A stretch of 64,000 nucleotides of DNA from Chromobotia macracanthus. Its lineage: Eukaryota; Chordata; Actinopteri; Cypriniformes; Botiidae. Below the pieces are notes generated by a model, which was not told the DNA's origin, searched no databases, and saw only the letters and a list, made by a program, of their open reading frames with translations. A program made the translations under genes and the position numbers. Each line of letters opens with the position of its first letter. Within the stretch, counting starts at the first letter, position 1. Where the stretch lies: positions 13,230,001 through 13,294,000 of the forward strand of contig JAZGTH010000001.1 of the NCBI GenBank assembly GCA_036877525.1. Direction: 5' to 3'. Shown here in pieces: positions 24,501 to 34,800 of the stretch.

Positions 24501-24601
24501 GAGGATGGCGTGCACTGTTCGGACCCGAGCTTTCCTGTATCACAACTTACCGCCACAATGCAGAGAAATAAAACCCAAGAAAAGTTCAGTATTGATGCCA
24601 T
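21550..24601 (-). CDS. sumf1: Formylglycine-generating enzyme (sulfatase-modifying factor 1)
   Basis: ER-lumen enzyme that oxidises the active-site Cys of sulfatases to C-alpha-formylglycine. Nine exons (5' to 3'): 24356-24601, 24060-24233, 23907-23981, 23297-23379, 22892-23014, 22697-22811, 21998-22111, 21798-21857, 21550-21651; 1092 nt, 363 residues (human 374). Exon 1 encodes a signal peptide (MASILNFSWVLFLCIVAVSC) and the DCGC pair matching the N-terminal cysteines of human FGE. Conserved blocks: MGTDD, PWWSPVKGADWRHPEG, HPVLHVSWADAQAYCRW, RLPTEAEWEFACRGG, PWGNKLMPKGQHYAN, NAWEWTADWW, and the redox-active pair Cys333/Cys338 in SYCYRYRCAARS. NQTGY keeps the glycosylation sequon. Exon 2 begins at 24233, upstream of a second cag, because only that reading restores the family's spacing to MGTDD. 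The neighbour itpr1 is divergent, as in human 3p26. Confidence 0.96.
22189..22450. mobile_element. Tc1/mariner-like MITE in a sumf1 intron
   Basis: Begins with tacagtgggg, a Tc1-like terminus, and contains a core (cagcatgatctgagaatgtt) that recurs inverted near 32105-32145 and, diverged, near 640-665. Non-coding. The right boundary is uncertain. Confidence 0.5.
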
Positions 24602-24648
24602 GACCGGTTTGAACTCTGCTCATTGTGCAGGACGCTTCCGTAAGTGAA

Positions 24649-24677
24649 GTCACGTGACCAGTCAGCTGACACGTGTC
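24649..24677 (-). promoter_or_regulatory. CLEAR-type E-box (gtcacgtgac) plus second CACGTG palindrome in sumf1 promoter
   Basis: gtcacgtgac at 24649-24658 is identical to the 10-bp consensus of CLEAR elements bound by TFEB-family bHLH-ZIP factors. A second perfect 10-bp palindrome, gacacgtgtc, follows at 24668-24677. They lie about 50-75 bp upstream of the sumf1 ATG, in the expected promoter position. SUMF1 acts on lysosomal sulfatases, so coordination with lysosome biogenesis is plausible. Confidence 0.7.
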
Positions 24678-25430
24678 GTTCAATGGCGCTACCTCCAGAA
24701 ATTATGCTTTATGATTTTCTATAATCTCATTTTATTTTACGTTTTCTTCATGGTTGTTTTTGCCAAAGGGGTCTATAATATCGGAATAGAGACACTTTTA
24801 AGGCTTCCCGTTAATTTAGGCGCCAAATGCGTGCACTTTTGAAACTTATACTAATTTATTAAACTTTATGTTGGTTTGCTGGTTAGCTGATTAGTTGGTT
24901 TAAACTAGTTTCCCAGCCTGACTAATCTGATGTAGCTAAGAGGACAGTTGGTCTCCCAAACAGACAAATAATGGAGAAATACGTTTCATTCTGTAATCCA
25001 CGTTATTGCGCAATTTACCAGCAGGGGCAGTCGCACATTTTAACCAGTTTGTCGTAAATTAGTATAGCATCCTTATCACGACTAGTAAAAACAGTGGGGG
25101 TGAAACTAACTTGTTTTTCTTGGTAAACTTTAGTTGTGTATGCTTTAATGATAAACACACATAAGCGATATTAACGATGTGAGCAGTATTATCTAAATGG
25201 CCAAAATGTCTCAAAAGAAGTCTTTTGTTATGTAAAAAAGAAATCCAACCACCATTAAATACTTACATTGTAGTTAATTATGTACGTAATATTACGTTTT
25301 TCAAATAGGACACAGTTTACAAGAAGACAATCTTCTAGTGAAGCGAAGGGGAAAATCTGGATCTTGTAGTTCTTGCATGCAGCATTAACCGCGGCGTTGC
25401 TCCTCTGAAACACAATTTCCCAGAAACCCA
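24678..25430. other. spacer between divergent sumf1 and itpr1
   Basis: AT-rich DNA without a supported gene; it separates the sumf1 promoter from the putative first exon of itpr1. No repeat family was recognised. Confidence 0.5.
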
Positions 25431-25439
25431 TCGCAGTCT

Positions 25440-25601
25440 AGCGGTTATAGTGTCACTCGGCAAGCCGAAAAGAGGCGAGCAGCGGGGCGATGGACCGCGG
25501 CTGGACTCGGTGAGAAGTCGGGAATGTAACTTTTCCAAACAGAGGACGCAACGTTTGGGAAAACACTGGGGGCACTTTTGCTCCAGCTTTACTCGAGAGA
25601 G
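25440..25601 (+). other. Putative non-coding first exon of itpr1 with a short uORF
   Basis: CpG-richer block ending in a good splice donor (gagag|gtgaga at 25602). It would splice to the acceptor at 27108 (cccctgcag), 17 bp upstream of the itpr1 start codon. It contains a 7-codon upstream ORF, ATG at 25490 to TGA at 25511-25513. Inferred from composition and splice signals only; the 5' boundary is a guess. Confidence 0.4.
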
Positions 25602-26195
25602 GTGAGATCTCTACACGAATAAATGGACCACTAGGAGTTTTGCTCACAACTTTTGCTGTATTTTTAAATATTTATCTTATCTGCGGGAGAGCATCGTGCT
25701 GATCCAGAAACCGCCCCAGTTAGACAAACTGCGTTGAGAAATGTAGATGTCAGAAGATGAAGAATGATACAGACTAAAGGGATGCATGATCACATACACA
25801 TTTTGTTAGCTGGACCGTGTTAATGTGTTGTTATACTATTTAACATTAAGAGGTATAAAACAGGACCGTTCCGTTAGTTTTAGCGCACTTCATGAAATGA
25901 CGCTTCATGTCAAAATGTCATATACTTTATTTATCTGTTTGTTTCACTCTTGTGTAGTTTTCTCACCGCTTTTGTTACTTTCTGTTTTCGGAGAAAAGTC
26001 CGATTCTGGCGTTTACAAATTGTCTTCCCGACTGCGTGCATTACACAAACAGCAGCCCCGGATGAAGCTGCAACGAAACACAAAGTGTGATTTTATTTAT
26101 CACAATGAAGTTCTTTTGGTCGGTGTTTGTAGGTTTTTAATGTGCGGATAGCTGCTCAGAAAAAAATATTCACATGCAAATACCTCCTCCGCATT

Positions 26196-26196
<1 letters not shown>

Positions 26197-26236
<40 letters not shown>
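26197..26236. repeat. (CT)n microsatellite
   Basis: Uninterrupted CT dinucleotides, about 20 units, in the 5' intron of itpr1. Confidence 0.95.
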
Positions 26237-26248
<12 letters not shown>

Positions 26249-26567
26249 GGTCATATTTACGGTTTGCTTGGCTAATCATTTGTTAATCAAATCTGGTTAA
26301 CAGGAAGAATCTGTGGTGGTGGTGATGTTACAGTAAAAGGTGTTGGACTGGTTATGTGGAACTGTTACAGAAGAAAAGTAATCTGATCCGATTGTCTTTG
26401 CATTGTACAATATTATTACTTTTGTCAAATACAGTTACACCTGCTGTACAGGGTCTTTGGTGAAGAATCAGTTTGTTAGCTTCTTTTATTTTAATCTGTT
26501 TAATTGTCTATCTGTCTAAGGTTTTTGTATTGTTTCAACCTTATTATATTATATATAAAATGTTTAC

Positions 26568-26578
26568 GTATATATATA

Positions 26579-26609
<31 letters not shown>

Positions 26610-26754
26610 AGATATAGATAGATATAGATATAGATAGATAGATATAGATAGATAGATATAGATATAGATGTAGAGGGATAGATAGATATAGATAGATAGA
26701 TAGATAGATAGATATAGATATATAGATTAGATATAGATATGTAGATATATATAC
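26568..26754. repeat. (TA)n / (GATA, GATATA)n compound microsatellite
   Basis: A TA run passes into interspersed GATA and GATATA units for about 185 bp. GATA-type repeats are frequent and polymorphic in fish. It produces spurious Tyr/Ile-rich open frames on the minus strand. Confidence 0.95.
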
Positions 26755-27125
26755 GTTCACTACAGTACAAGATATAATTACAACAACATGGAGTCAGTTT
26801 TTGTCATGGATTTATATTTTTAATCACTTATGTTTTTCAGTCTGATGTTGGCTTTGAAAACATTAAATCATTATATATAGACAAACAGTTTCTTAACTTG
26901 TTTGTGCTTGACATGGCTTGCCTCTCACCATATATTATACAAAACATTTTGTAGACTGTATGTATGTATTACACATGTTTTGTTAAGGCCTTCTGTTGGG
27001 CTTTAACTGTTTTCCATTCAGCACATACCTTTAACTGTGTGTTCAATTTGTTTAATGATAAACCTGCACACAGATTCTTATCTGACCTTTGACCTCTGAC
27101 CCCTGCAGGTGGTGGAGCGGTTGCC

Positions 27126-28970
27126 ATGGTGGATAAAATGTCAAGTTTCCTACACATTGGGGACGTGTGCTCCCTTTATGCAGAAGGCTCTACCAGTGGC
27201 TTCATAAGCACACTAGGGTAGGTTTTTTGTCACTGCCTGTTATATGCGTCAAAGTCCTACATTCATAAGATTTCATGTTTGTTTGAATACAGTTTAATGG
27301 CTGTTATATGCATCAGCACTGCCGCTGGAATTCATGTGGCCGGGGACAAAAACATAAGGGTGGCCTCCAGCCCAACATGTAGGCCATTTTTAATTCCACA
27401 GGGTTAATGAACTCATTTCAAAAGTAATTATTACAGCTAATAACTAATTAATAAGTTTAGCCAGGGACTCATTTCATAGGTCATAGTTTTGAACTGGTTT
27501 TGAATGGCTAATACTTTACGTCAACATTCCCCTCCTACTGTTTTCTGCTGACTTGAATTTTAAAGATTAAGGCTGCATGAAGTTTCCTGTGGCTTAATGA
27601 CAGATAATCTTTGATGTGCAGATAAGAGTGTAATTCTCCTAACCAGCTGTCAGTAGTTTAACCCTGTCTGTGTATTTGTGTGTGTTTTTGACTCTGACTG
27701 ACTGGTCAAGGAATTTGGATGATGTCCAGTTAGCTGCTGCTCTGGACTAAAATGGCTAAATATGGGTGCATACATACAAATGCACAAAATTATTTACTCA
27801 CTCAAAACATACACACACAGATGCTCACACAAATCAAATACACAAAAATGTACATAGGCAGAATTCCCCAAAATACCATTATTGTTTGTTTTATTCAGGT
27901 TGGTTGATGACCGTTGTGTTGTCCAACCAGATGCAGGTGACCTGAACAACCCACCCAAGAAGTTCAGGGGTAAGAAGTCTGTGTGTGTGTGTCTCCTTTT
28001 GAGGTTATCCTAATTTGTAAAAATGCTATAAATATATAGTAAACAAAGTTGTAAGTTGTAAATTGTAAAAATGCAAGGTTTTCTGTTAGGGTTAGAGTGT
28101 AGGTTAGGTTATAGTGTTTATAACTACCTGTGTATTGAAACAAAAGAAGTCTATGGATTGTCCCCATTTAGATAGATAAGCAAACGTGTGTGTGTGGAAG
28201 TGAGTGTATATCAGTGTTGTGGTGGTTTATTTTCAGCTAAAACAGGAAGTTTAGTTACTTATGCAACACTTTGAAGTCAAAGGTCATATGTACCCTGGAG
28301 AAAAGTTTTGTAATTTCCATGAAGATCACTTAATATAGCAGCTCATTTTTCAAAGCTTAGAATTATTTTGCTATTGCATTGTAAAGCTAGTTGGTTTTAC
28401 TGTCAAACAGATCTTCGACCTAATAGTTTTCAGCATAAAACAGTCCAATCTCATTTCTGTGGAAGTTTTCTTTGCTGTGGAAATTGTTACCAACACAGAG
28501 AGGTCCGATCCACTTAGCAGACTTGATAAACGATCACACTGCAAACACTAGATTATGTGTTGTTAAGGTCAACTGGCTGGTAAAGTCCCACATCACTCAG
28601 AATGCATCTGTTGCTGACACTGAGAAGCTAGGTCAAGAGTAGGAGAGTGTGTGTGTTAGGTTAACTGTGTGAGTGTGTTCACACATCAAGCGCAGCTTTC
28701 GGCACTGTTTCAGCCATCACTTGTTTTAGAATGGTTATGGGTTATTTCACCCAAACATAAGAATTCTGACATTTTTTCACACTTCCCATTGTTTAACAAC
28801 CTGTATGGCTTTTTTTTCTCTGCTTATTTCCCTTACAATGAAACTGAATAGGGATAGATGTTGTTGAGCTCCAAAAAATGCTATAAATGTTACGTTAACG
28901 TGATCCATATAAATAAATAAACTCACTGCTATAAATAAACTCACCCTATTAAGCATAGTGTGTTTGTGTG

Positions 28971-29007
<37 letters not shown>

Positions 29008-30332
29008 ATTGTCTGATGTTAACTGGGCCCCACCAGAGAGGAATGCATACTATTTCCCTCAAATATAAACACAATCCAAAACAAAATGGAGGCATGTGAT
29101 TGTGCATTTTCTTTTACTATTATCTTGTGAAATTGTTTGTTTTGTTTGTGCATGTGTGTAAGACAATAATGTTTTCCCACCCTTATGCAGAATGCTAATT
29201 ATAAACAAACTAGTACATATATGTAAATATGCTAAATGGAGGATGTCATGTATATTTTCTGCCGAGAGAAATAATGAATGAACATTAGAACAATAAATTA
29301 CAAAGTTGTTAGGGAAAAGGGAAGTGAAACATTTCACTTTTGTTTCATTTTACTTGGGCCAGTACGCAAACATTTACACTTCACCACCCCTGATGACCTT
29401 AGAAACCACCGAAAAATACCCTAGCAACTACGCAGAACACCTTAGCAATGTGCTGAAAACCACATAGCAAAGCAAATTTTACACAGGCAAACATTATTGA
29501 CATCTAGTCAGAAAATGAAAACTATATTTTTAATTGTCTTTATTGTCCTAACATCTCTCTGAACTGTGATTAGGCTATCAGGTAATCAGATGAGAGAGAG
29601 CAGTGTTTTTGTGTCTGTGTGTGTGTCCTACATTCCTCCGTTGACCCTAGAAATGTTCTGGTGCTTTATCAACCCAATCTCCAGAAACTAGAAACAGAGA
29701 ACAGACTCACCATCTCTGTCTCTCTCTCTCTCTTTCACTTACTCTCTCTCTCTCTGACTCCCCCTCTCTCCTTATTTGGTAAGACTGGAGTTAATCTGGA
29801 AAGAAGTGCATTTTTACTTTGCCCTCTGTAGCTTTTCTCTTATCTGTTTATGTGTTATTCCAGCTGCATGTTAATTGGCACTCAGTATATAATTTTACTG
29901 AAAATGTTTTTTTAATATGAGACACTGTTTTTGTAGTAACAGTTATGTACATGTAAACACAAAACACATCAGTGTTCAAAATCACAAATTCACTTCTTTA
30001 CCTTTTTCCAATTTTTGCCAATGAAGTTGGTTTGCAGGGGTCTTTGTTACCTTTATGAGGGCACATTCTATCACTAAAAACTTCTACTGTCCTACTAAAC
30101 ATTATATAGGCCTTCACACTCCCACAAATATGTGAAGCACTGTTCATTTCTGACCCTGCCGCACACACACATGCAGAATTTCCATACTCATTTCCATACT
30201 GATTTTCCTAACGTTTTTAATCGACCTGTCATCCTCATTATTAGTACATTTGTATGTGTGAGACACTTTGTGATTGTGCCTGTATGTGGTTGCAAGAGTA
30301 CTGAGTGATGCTTGTGTTTTGGTTTATTTATT

Positions 30333-30381
<49 letters not shown>

Positions 30382-31859
30382 CTCTCTCCCCCCCAGACTG
30401 TCTCTTCAGACTTTGTCCCATGAACAGATACTCAGCACAGAAACAGTTCTGGAAAGCTGCCAAACCTGGAGGAACCAGCACCACAGATACAGTTCTGCTT
30501 AATAAACTTCATGTGAGTAGGGTTTAAGAGTGTGTGTGTCCTGTATGTCTATGGATCATAACGTCTAAACCAGTTGAAGCCAGGACTTGACATTCAGGCA
30601 GGACACAAACAAATGCCTTATATATACACAAAATAAAGAAGAGTTACTGACGAATCAAAAACAAAATGACTTGCTCATAAATTAAACAGATTCTGGAGAA
30701 GGCTCTGTGGATCTGAACAGCATTAAAGATGTGTCATAAAGGATAACACAGTTTGTAATTTGCTCCACAGCTGGAAAAATGTTTTTTTTTTGCACTCAGT
30801 ATATTTAACAACCTCTCATGAGCTCCACTAAGCTTTTCAGATACTAAAAATGGTCATATGAAAGTAAGTCAAAGCTCTTACTGCACATACACCTCTGATA
30901 TGTATTGCCTTGGTGCTGATGTGGGTACTACCAGTCTGGCTCGCAACTGATCTCATTCCCCCTCTCTTATCAGTGATTTTATAGAGTCACAGTCTATAAA
31001 AAATAACTTACAGACCACCTTAGTAAAGTGTACCATCAGTTCTGGCTATTACAGTAAAAGATAATTGTTACATTGTTAGAGGTGCAGCTGCATATTTATC
31101 ATCAAGAATATTAATAACAGTTATTCTTGCAAGGGAAACACTCTTTGTCTGCCCAAACATCCTGTTTAAGTAGGCAGTTCATTAGGTCTTTTTTTCAAAT
31201 GTTACCATTCCATGTCTTGCTCCATTTATTTGACTTATTGTTTTGTTTAGCACGCTGCTGATTTAGAGAAGAAACAAAATGAATCAGAGAACAAAAAGCT
31301 TCTTGGAACAGTTATTCAGTATGGCAATGTCATCCAGGTAAATCTCTCACAGACGTACAGAAATAGTACATTAGGTGTTAATTATATACACTTTAATTTA
31401 TAAATGCTGATCACTTATCACATAAAAGTTTAAAGATTAAAATTGTGACATTCATGTCTACAGCTCCTCCATCTGAAGAGCAATAAGTATCTGACAGTCA
31501 ATAAACGGTTGCCGGCTCTCCTGGAAAAGAATGCCATGCGTGTGACTCTGGATGCTGCTGGGAATGAAGGCTCCTGGTTCTATATTCAGCCCTTCTACAA
31601 GCTTCGTTCTATAGGAGACAACGTGAGTACATGTAACAGACAGCATGGAGATAAATATAATACAGTTCCCTGATGGTATGTATATATCAAACCAGTAGGC
31701 AGCTTTGAGGTGCACCTATTATGTTTGGGGAGTTTTTGTGTGTTTCAGGTGGTCATTGGAGATAAGGTTGTGTTAAACCCTGTCAATGCTGGACAACCGC
31801 TTCATGCCAGTAGCCATCAGCTTGTAGATAATCCAGGATGCAATGAGGTAATGAAACAT

Positions 31860-31893
<34 letters not shown>

Positions 31894-34800
31894 TGCCTGC
31901 AGATACAGTGGGCTCCAGAAGTCTGAAATCATGTTGAAAATTTGGGATTCAAAATGTAATATAGGCCTGGATACCTTATAATGTAAAAAAATGAAGAAAC
32001 AGATTACATTCTGGAAAAGATTGTGTACTATTTATAGGTCACTAATCAAATAAGAACATTTGTGACCATCTTAATTACCAAATGTTCAGTGACATCACAA
32101 GATGCTCTTTGCAACATTCTCAGATCATGCTGAGAATATATTACTGTAGATATTACTTTTAGGTTTAAATTAATGTTATTTTCTGTTTTGGTGTGCTTGA
32201 GACAATACTCCATCCCTTTTCTCTGCCTTTTCTCTCTCTTCTCTCTGTTTTTCTGTTCTCTGACAGGTAAATTCAGTCAACTGCACCACCAGTTGGAAAA
32301 TCGTTCTCTTCATGAAGTGGAGTGATAACCAGGAGGTTGTTTTGAAAGGTGTAAGTTTTACACACAAACACTTCATGCACACATAATAACACAACAAAAA
32401 CACTGAATTCTTTGTATGAACTTCCCTGCCTTCTGTCATCAGGGCGATGTGGTGAGACTGTTCCATGCCGAGCAGGAGAAATTTCTGACGTGTGATGAAC
32501 ACAGAAAGAAACAGTACGTCTTCCTGCGCACCACCGGGCGGCAGTCCGCCACCTCTGCCACCAGCAGCAAAGCACTCTGGGAAGTGGAGGTGAGTTCAGG
32601 ACTGTGGTTTCATAATATTGTGAGGTTTACTTGATGTACATTTGTGATGGAAAGAGAGGCAGATAAAGCTTCTGTGAGAGTGTAAATGTGACTATATCAG
32701 TTTGGGAACCTCAGCAGATGTTGTTGTGTTTCGCAGGTTGTTCAGCATGATCCCTGCAGAGGTGGGGCGGGCTACTGGAACAGTCTCTTTAGGTTCAAAC
32801 ACCTGGCGACCGGCCATTACCTTGCTGCAGAGGTTCGACCAACATTCCACCCAGAAGAAGACATCATGCACTTACATAAACACACGTGCACAATAATCAA
32901 ACAGTTTTATTTATTTAAAGAGAGTGCGTGATGTTAGCAAGAGTAGAGGACATGATTTGTAACATTTACCGCATTTTTCTCACCTTATTGTGATCAGGTA
33001 AATCCAGACTATGAGGAAGAATGCCTGGAGTCCCGTTCCTCTGTGAGTGTGTGCTTGAGGGTGTGTGATTGTGTGTGCTAGGGCCACACAATTAATTGAT
33101 AAAATAATCAAGATTGCAATTGCAGTTTCCGTGATGATTTGTGAAAAAATGTCAATAACAGCATCCCAGCTAACGAAACATTCTCAGAACATTGGCTGAC
33201 ATTTTCTAAAACATTGGCTAACATTCTGTAAAACATTGGCTAACGTTCTCTCATTGGGTAAAGTTCTCTCAAAGTTATCAAAAAAGGTTCTTGCAGTAAC
33301 ATTAGTATAACTTGTTTTAATGTTATGTATCATAACAAAAACTTTATTCTTAAGCTGTTAGTGGAACATTTTAAAAGCATTACTGCTGCTGTGAAGTTTT
33401 TATTTATAGCATGCTTTTCAGTGATTGAGTGTTGTCCAGTCATGTTCATATACCGTACTTTTAATAATATATGTTTCAAAGCAAGTAAAACATTACATAA
33501 TTCTTCTAATGTGCAAGCCAAAGGCAAATGTTGCAATGAAAATCTCATCAACCAAACTGGAAATCATTCATAGGCTTATCACTAAAGACAACCATTTTTG
33601 CTGAGCAAGTATTCATCAGTCTGATCCATAGATGTGAGTTTTTTTACTTTTCATAGTGGCACATAAAAAATCTGATCTGAAGAAACATCACCTGACACTC
33701 AAAAAAAGAAAACTCATCATCAGTGATTTGGAATTAGGATTTGTGTCATAATTGTGGCCCTAGAGCATGTCTGTGTTTCTCCTCGTACATCTCAGCTTCT
33801 TCTGTATTCGTAGTATAAGCTATTATAGGGTCTCTTTAACTTATTGCTTTCATTGGAACACACATTACTTAAGCCCACATAGGATATTATGTCATCTTGA
33901 ATGCGAAAGCCAAACACTTTGTGATGTCATTTGTTCATCGGTTGTTTCTTCTTGCACCACACAGCTGGACTCCGAGCAGGAAGTGATGCGGGCCCGTGCC
34001 CGTAATCCTCAGGATAAAGTCATGTACACGCTGGTGTCTGTTCCTGATGGCAATGACATCTCATCTATCTTTGAGCTTGACCCCACCACTCTAAGAGGTG
34101 GAGACTCGCTGGTACCCAGGTATAGCAACTAATTTTCTTGTGTCATCAAGAAAAATGTGACATCTTCTGAGGAAGTCAACTTGCATGAGACATTGTATTT
34201 TGGGTTGTTCTCATCAGGAACTCATATGTGAGGCTAAGACATCTCTGCACCAATACGTGGGTCCACAGCACTAACCAGCCAATAGACAAAGATGAAGAGA
34301 AGCCAGTCATGCTGAGAGTGAGTGAGTTTTGCTCTTTGTGTGACTGTGATGGTGTGTGCAGGTTAAAGAACTAATAAATGCATGTGTTCATCTGTGTTTC
34401 AAAATCTGTTTTTAGATAGGAACGTCTCCTCTGAAAGAAGATAAAGAGGCCTTTGCCATAGTACCTGTGTCTCCAGCAGAGGTCAGAGATCTGGATTTTG
34501 CCAATGATGCTAGTAAAGTGTTAGCTTCCATTGCGGCTAAACTTGAGAAGGGCACCATCACCCAGAATGAGAGGAGGTAGATTATCCATCCATCCATCCA
34601 TCCAGCCACCCATCCTTCCTTCTATCCATCCATCCACCCATCTGTTCATTCATTTATCCATCTATTCATTCATCCATCCATGCATCTATTCATTAATTTA
34701 TCCATCCATCCACCCATCTGTTCATTCATCCATCTGTCTGTCTATTCATTCATTCATCCATCCATACATCCATCCACCCTTTTTTCCACATGTACACATC

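Larger units (their letters stand above)
27126..32832 (+). other. itpr1: itpr1 exons 1-9: suppressor domain and beta-trefoil half of the ligand core
   Basis: Exons 27126-27217, 27899-27969, 30397-30512, 31251-31337, 31464-31622, 31749-31847, 32267-32350, 32443-32589, 32737-32832 (residues 1-317). MIR/beta-trefoil motifs are nearly identical to mammals. The phosphate-coordinating loop [20 protein letters not shown] is intact in exon 8. Exon 9 ends at a weak donor (gttcga), directly before the alternative SI exon. Exon 3 uses a (TC)n microsatellite as its polypyrimidine tract. Confidence 0.95.

Noticed and set aside
26500..26770. Tyr/Ile-rich open frames on the minus strand
   Set aside because: Pure translation of the TA/GATA microsatellite.
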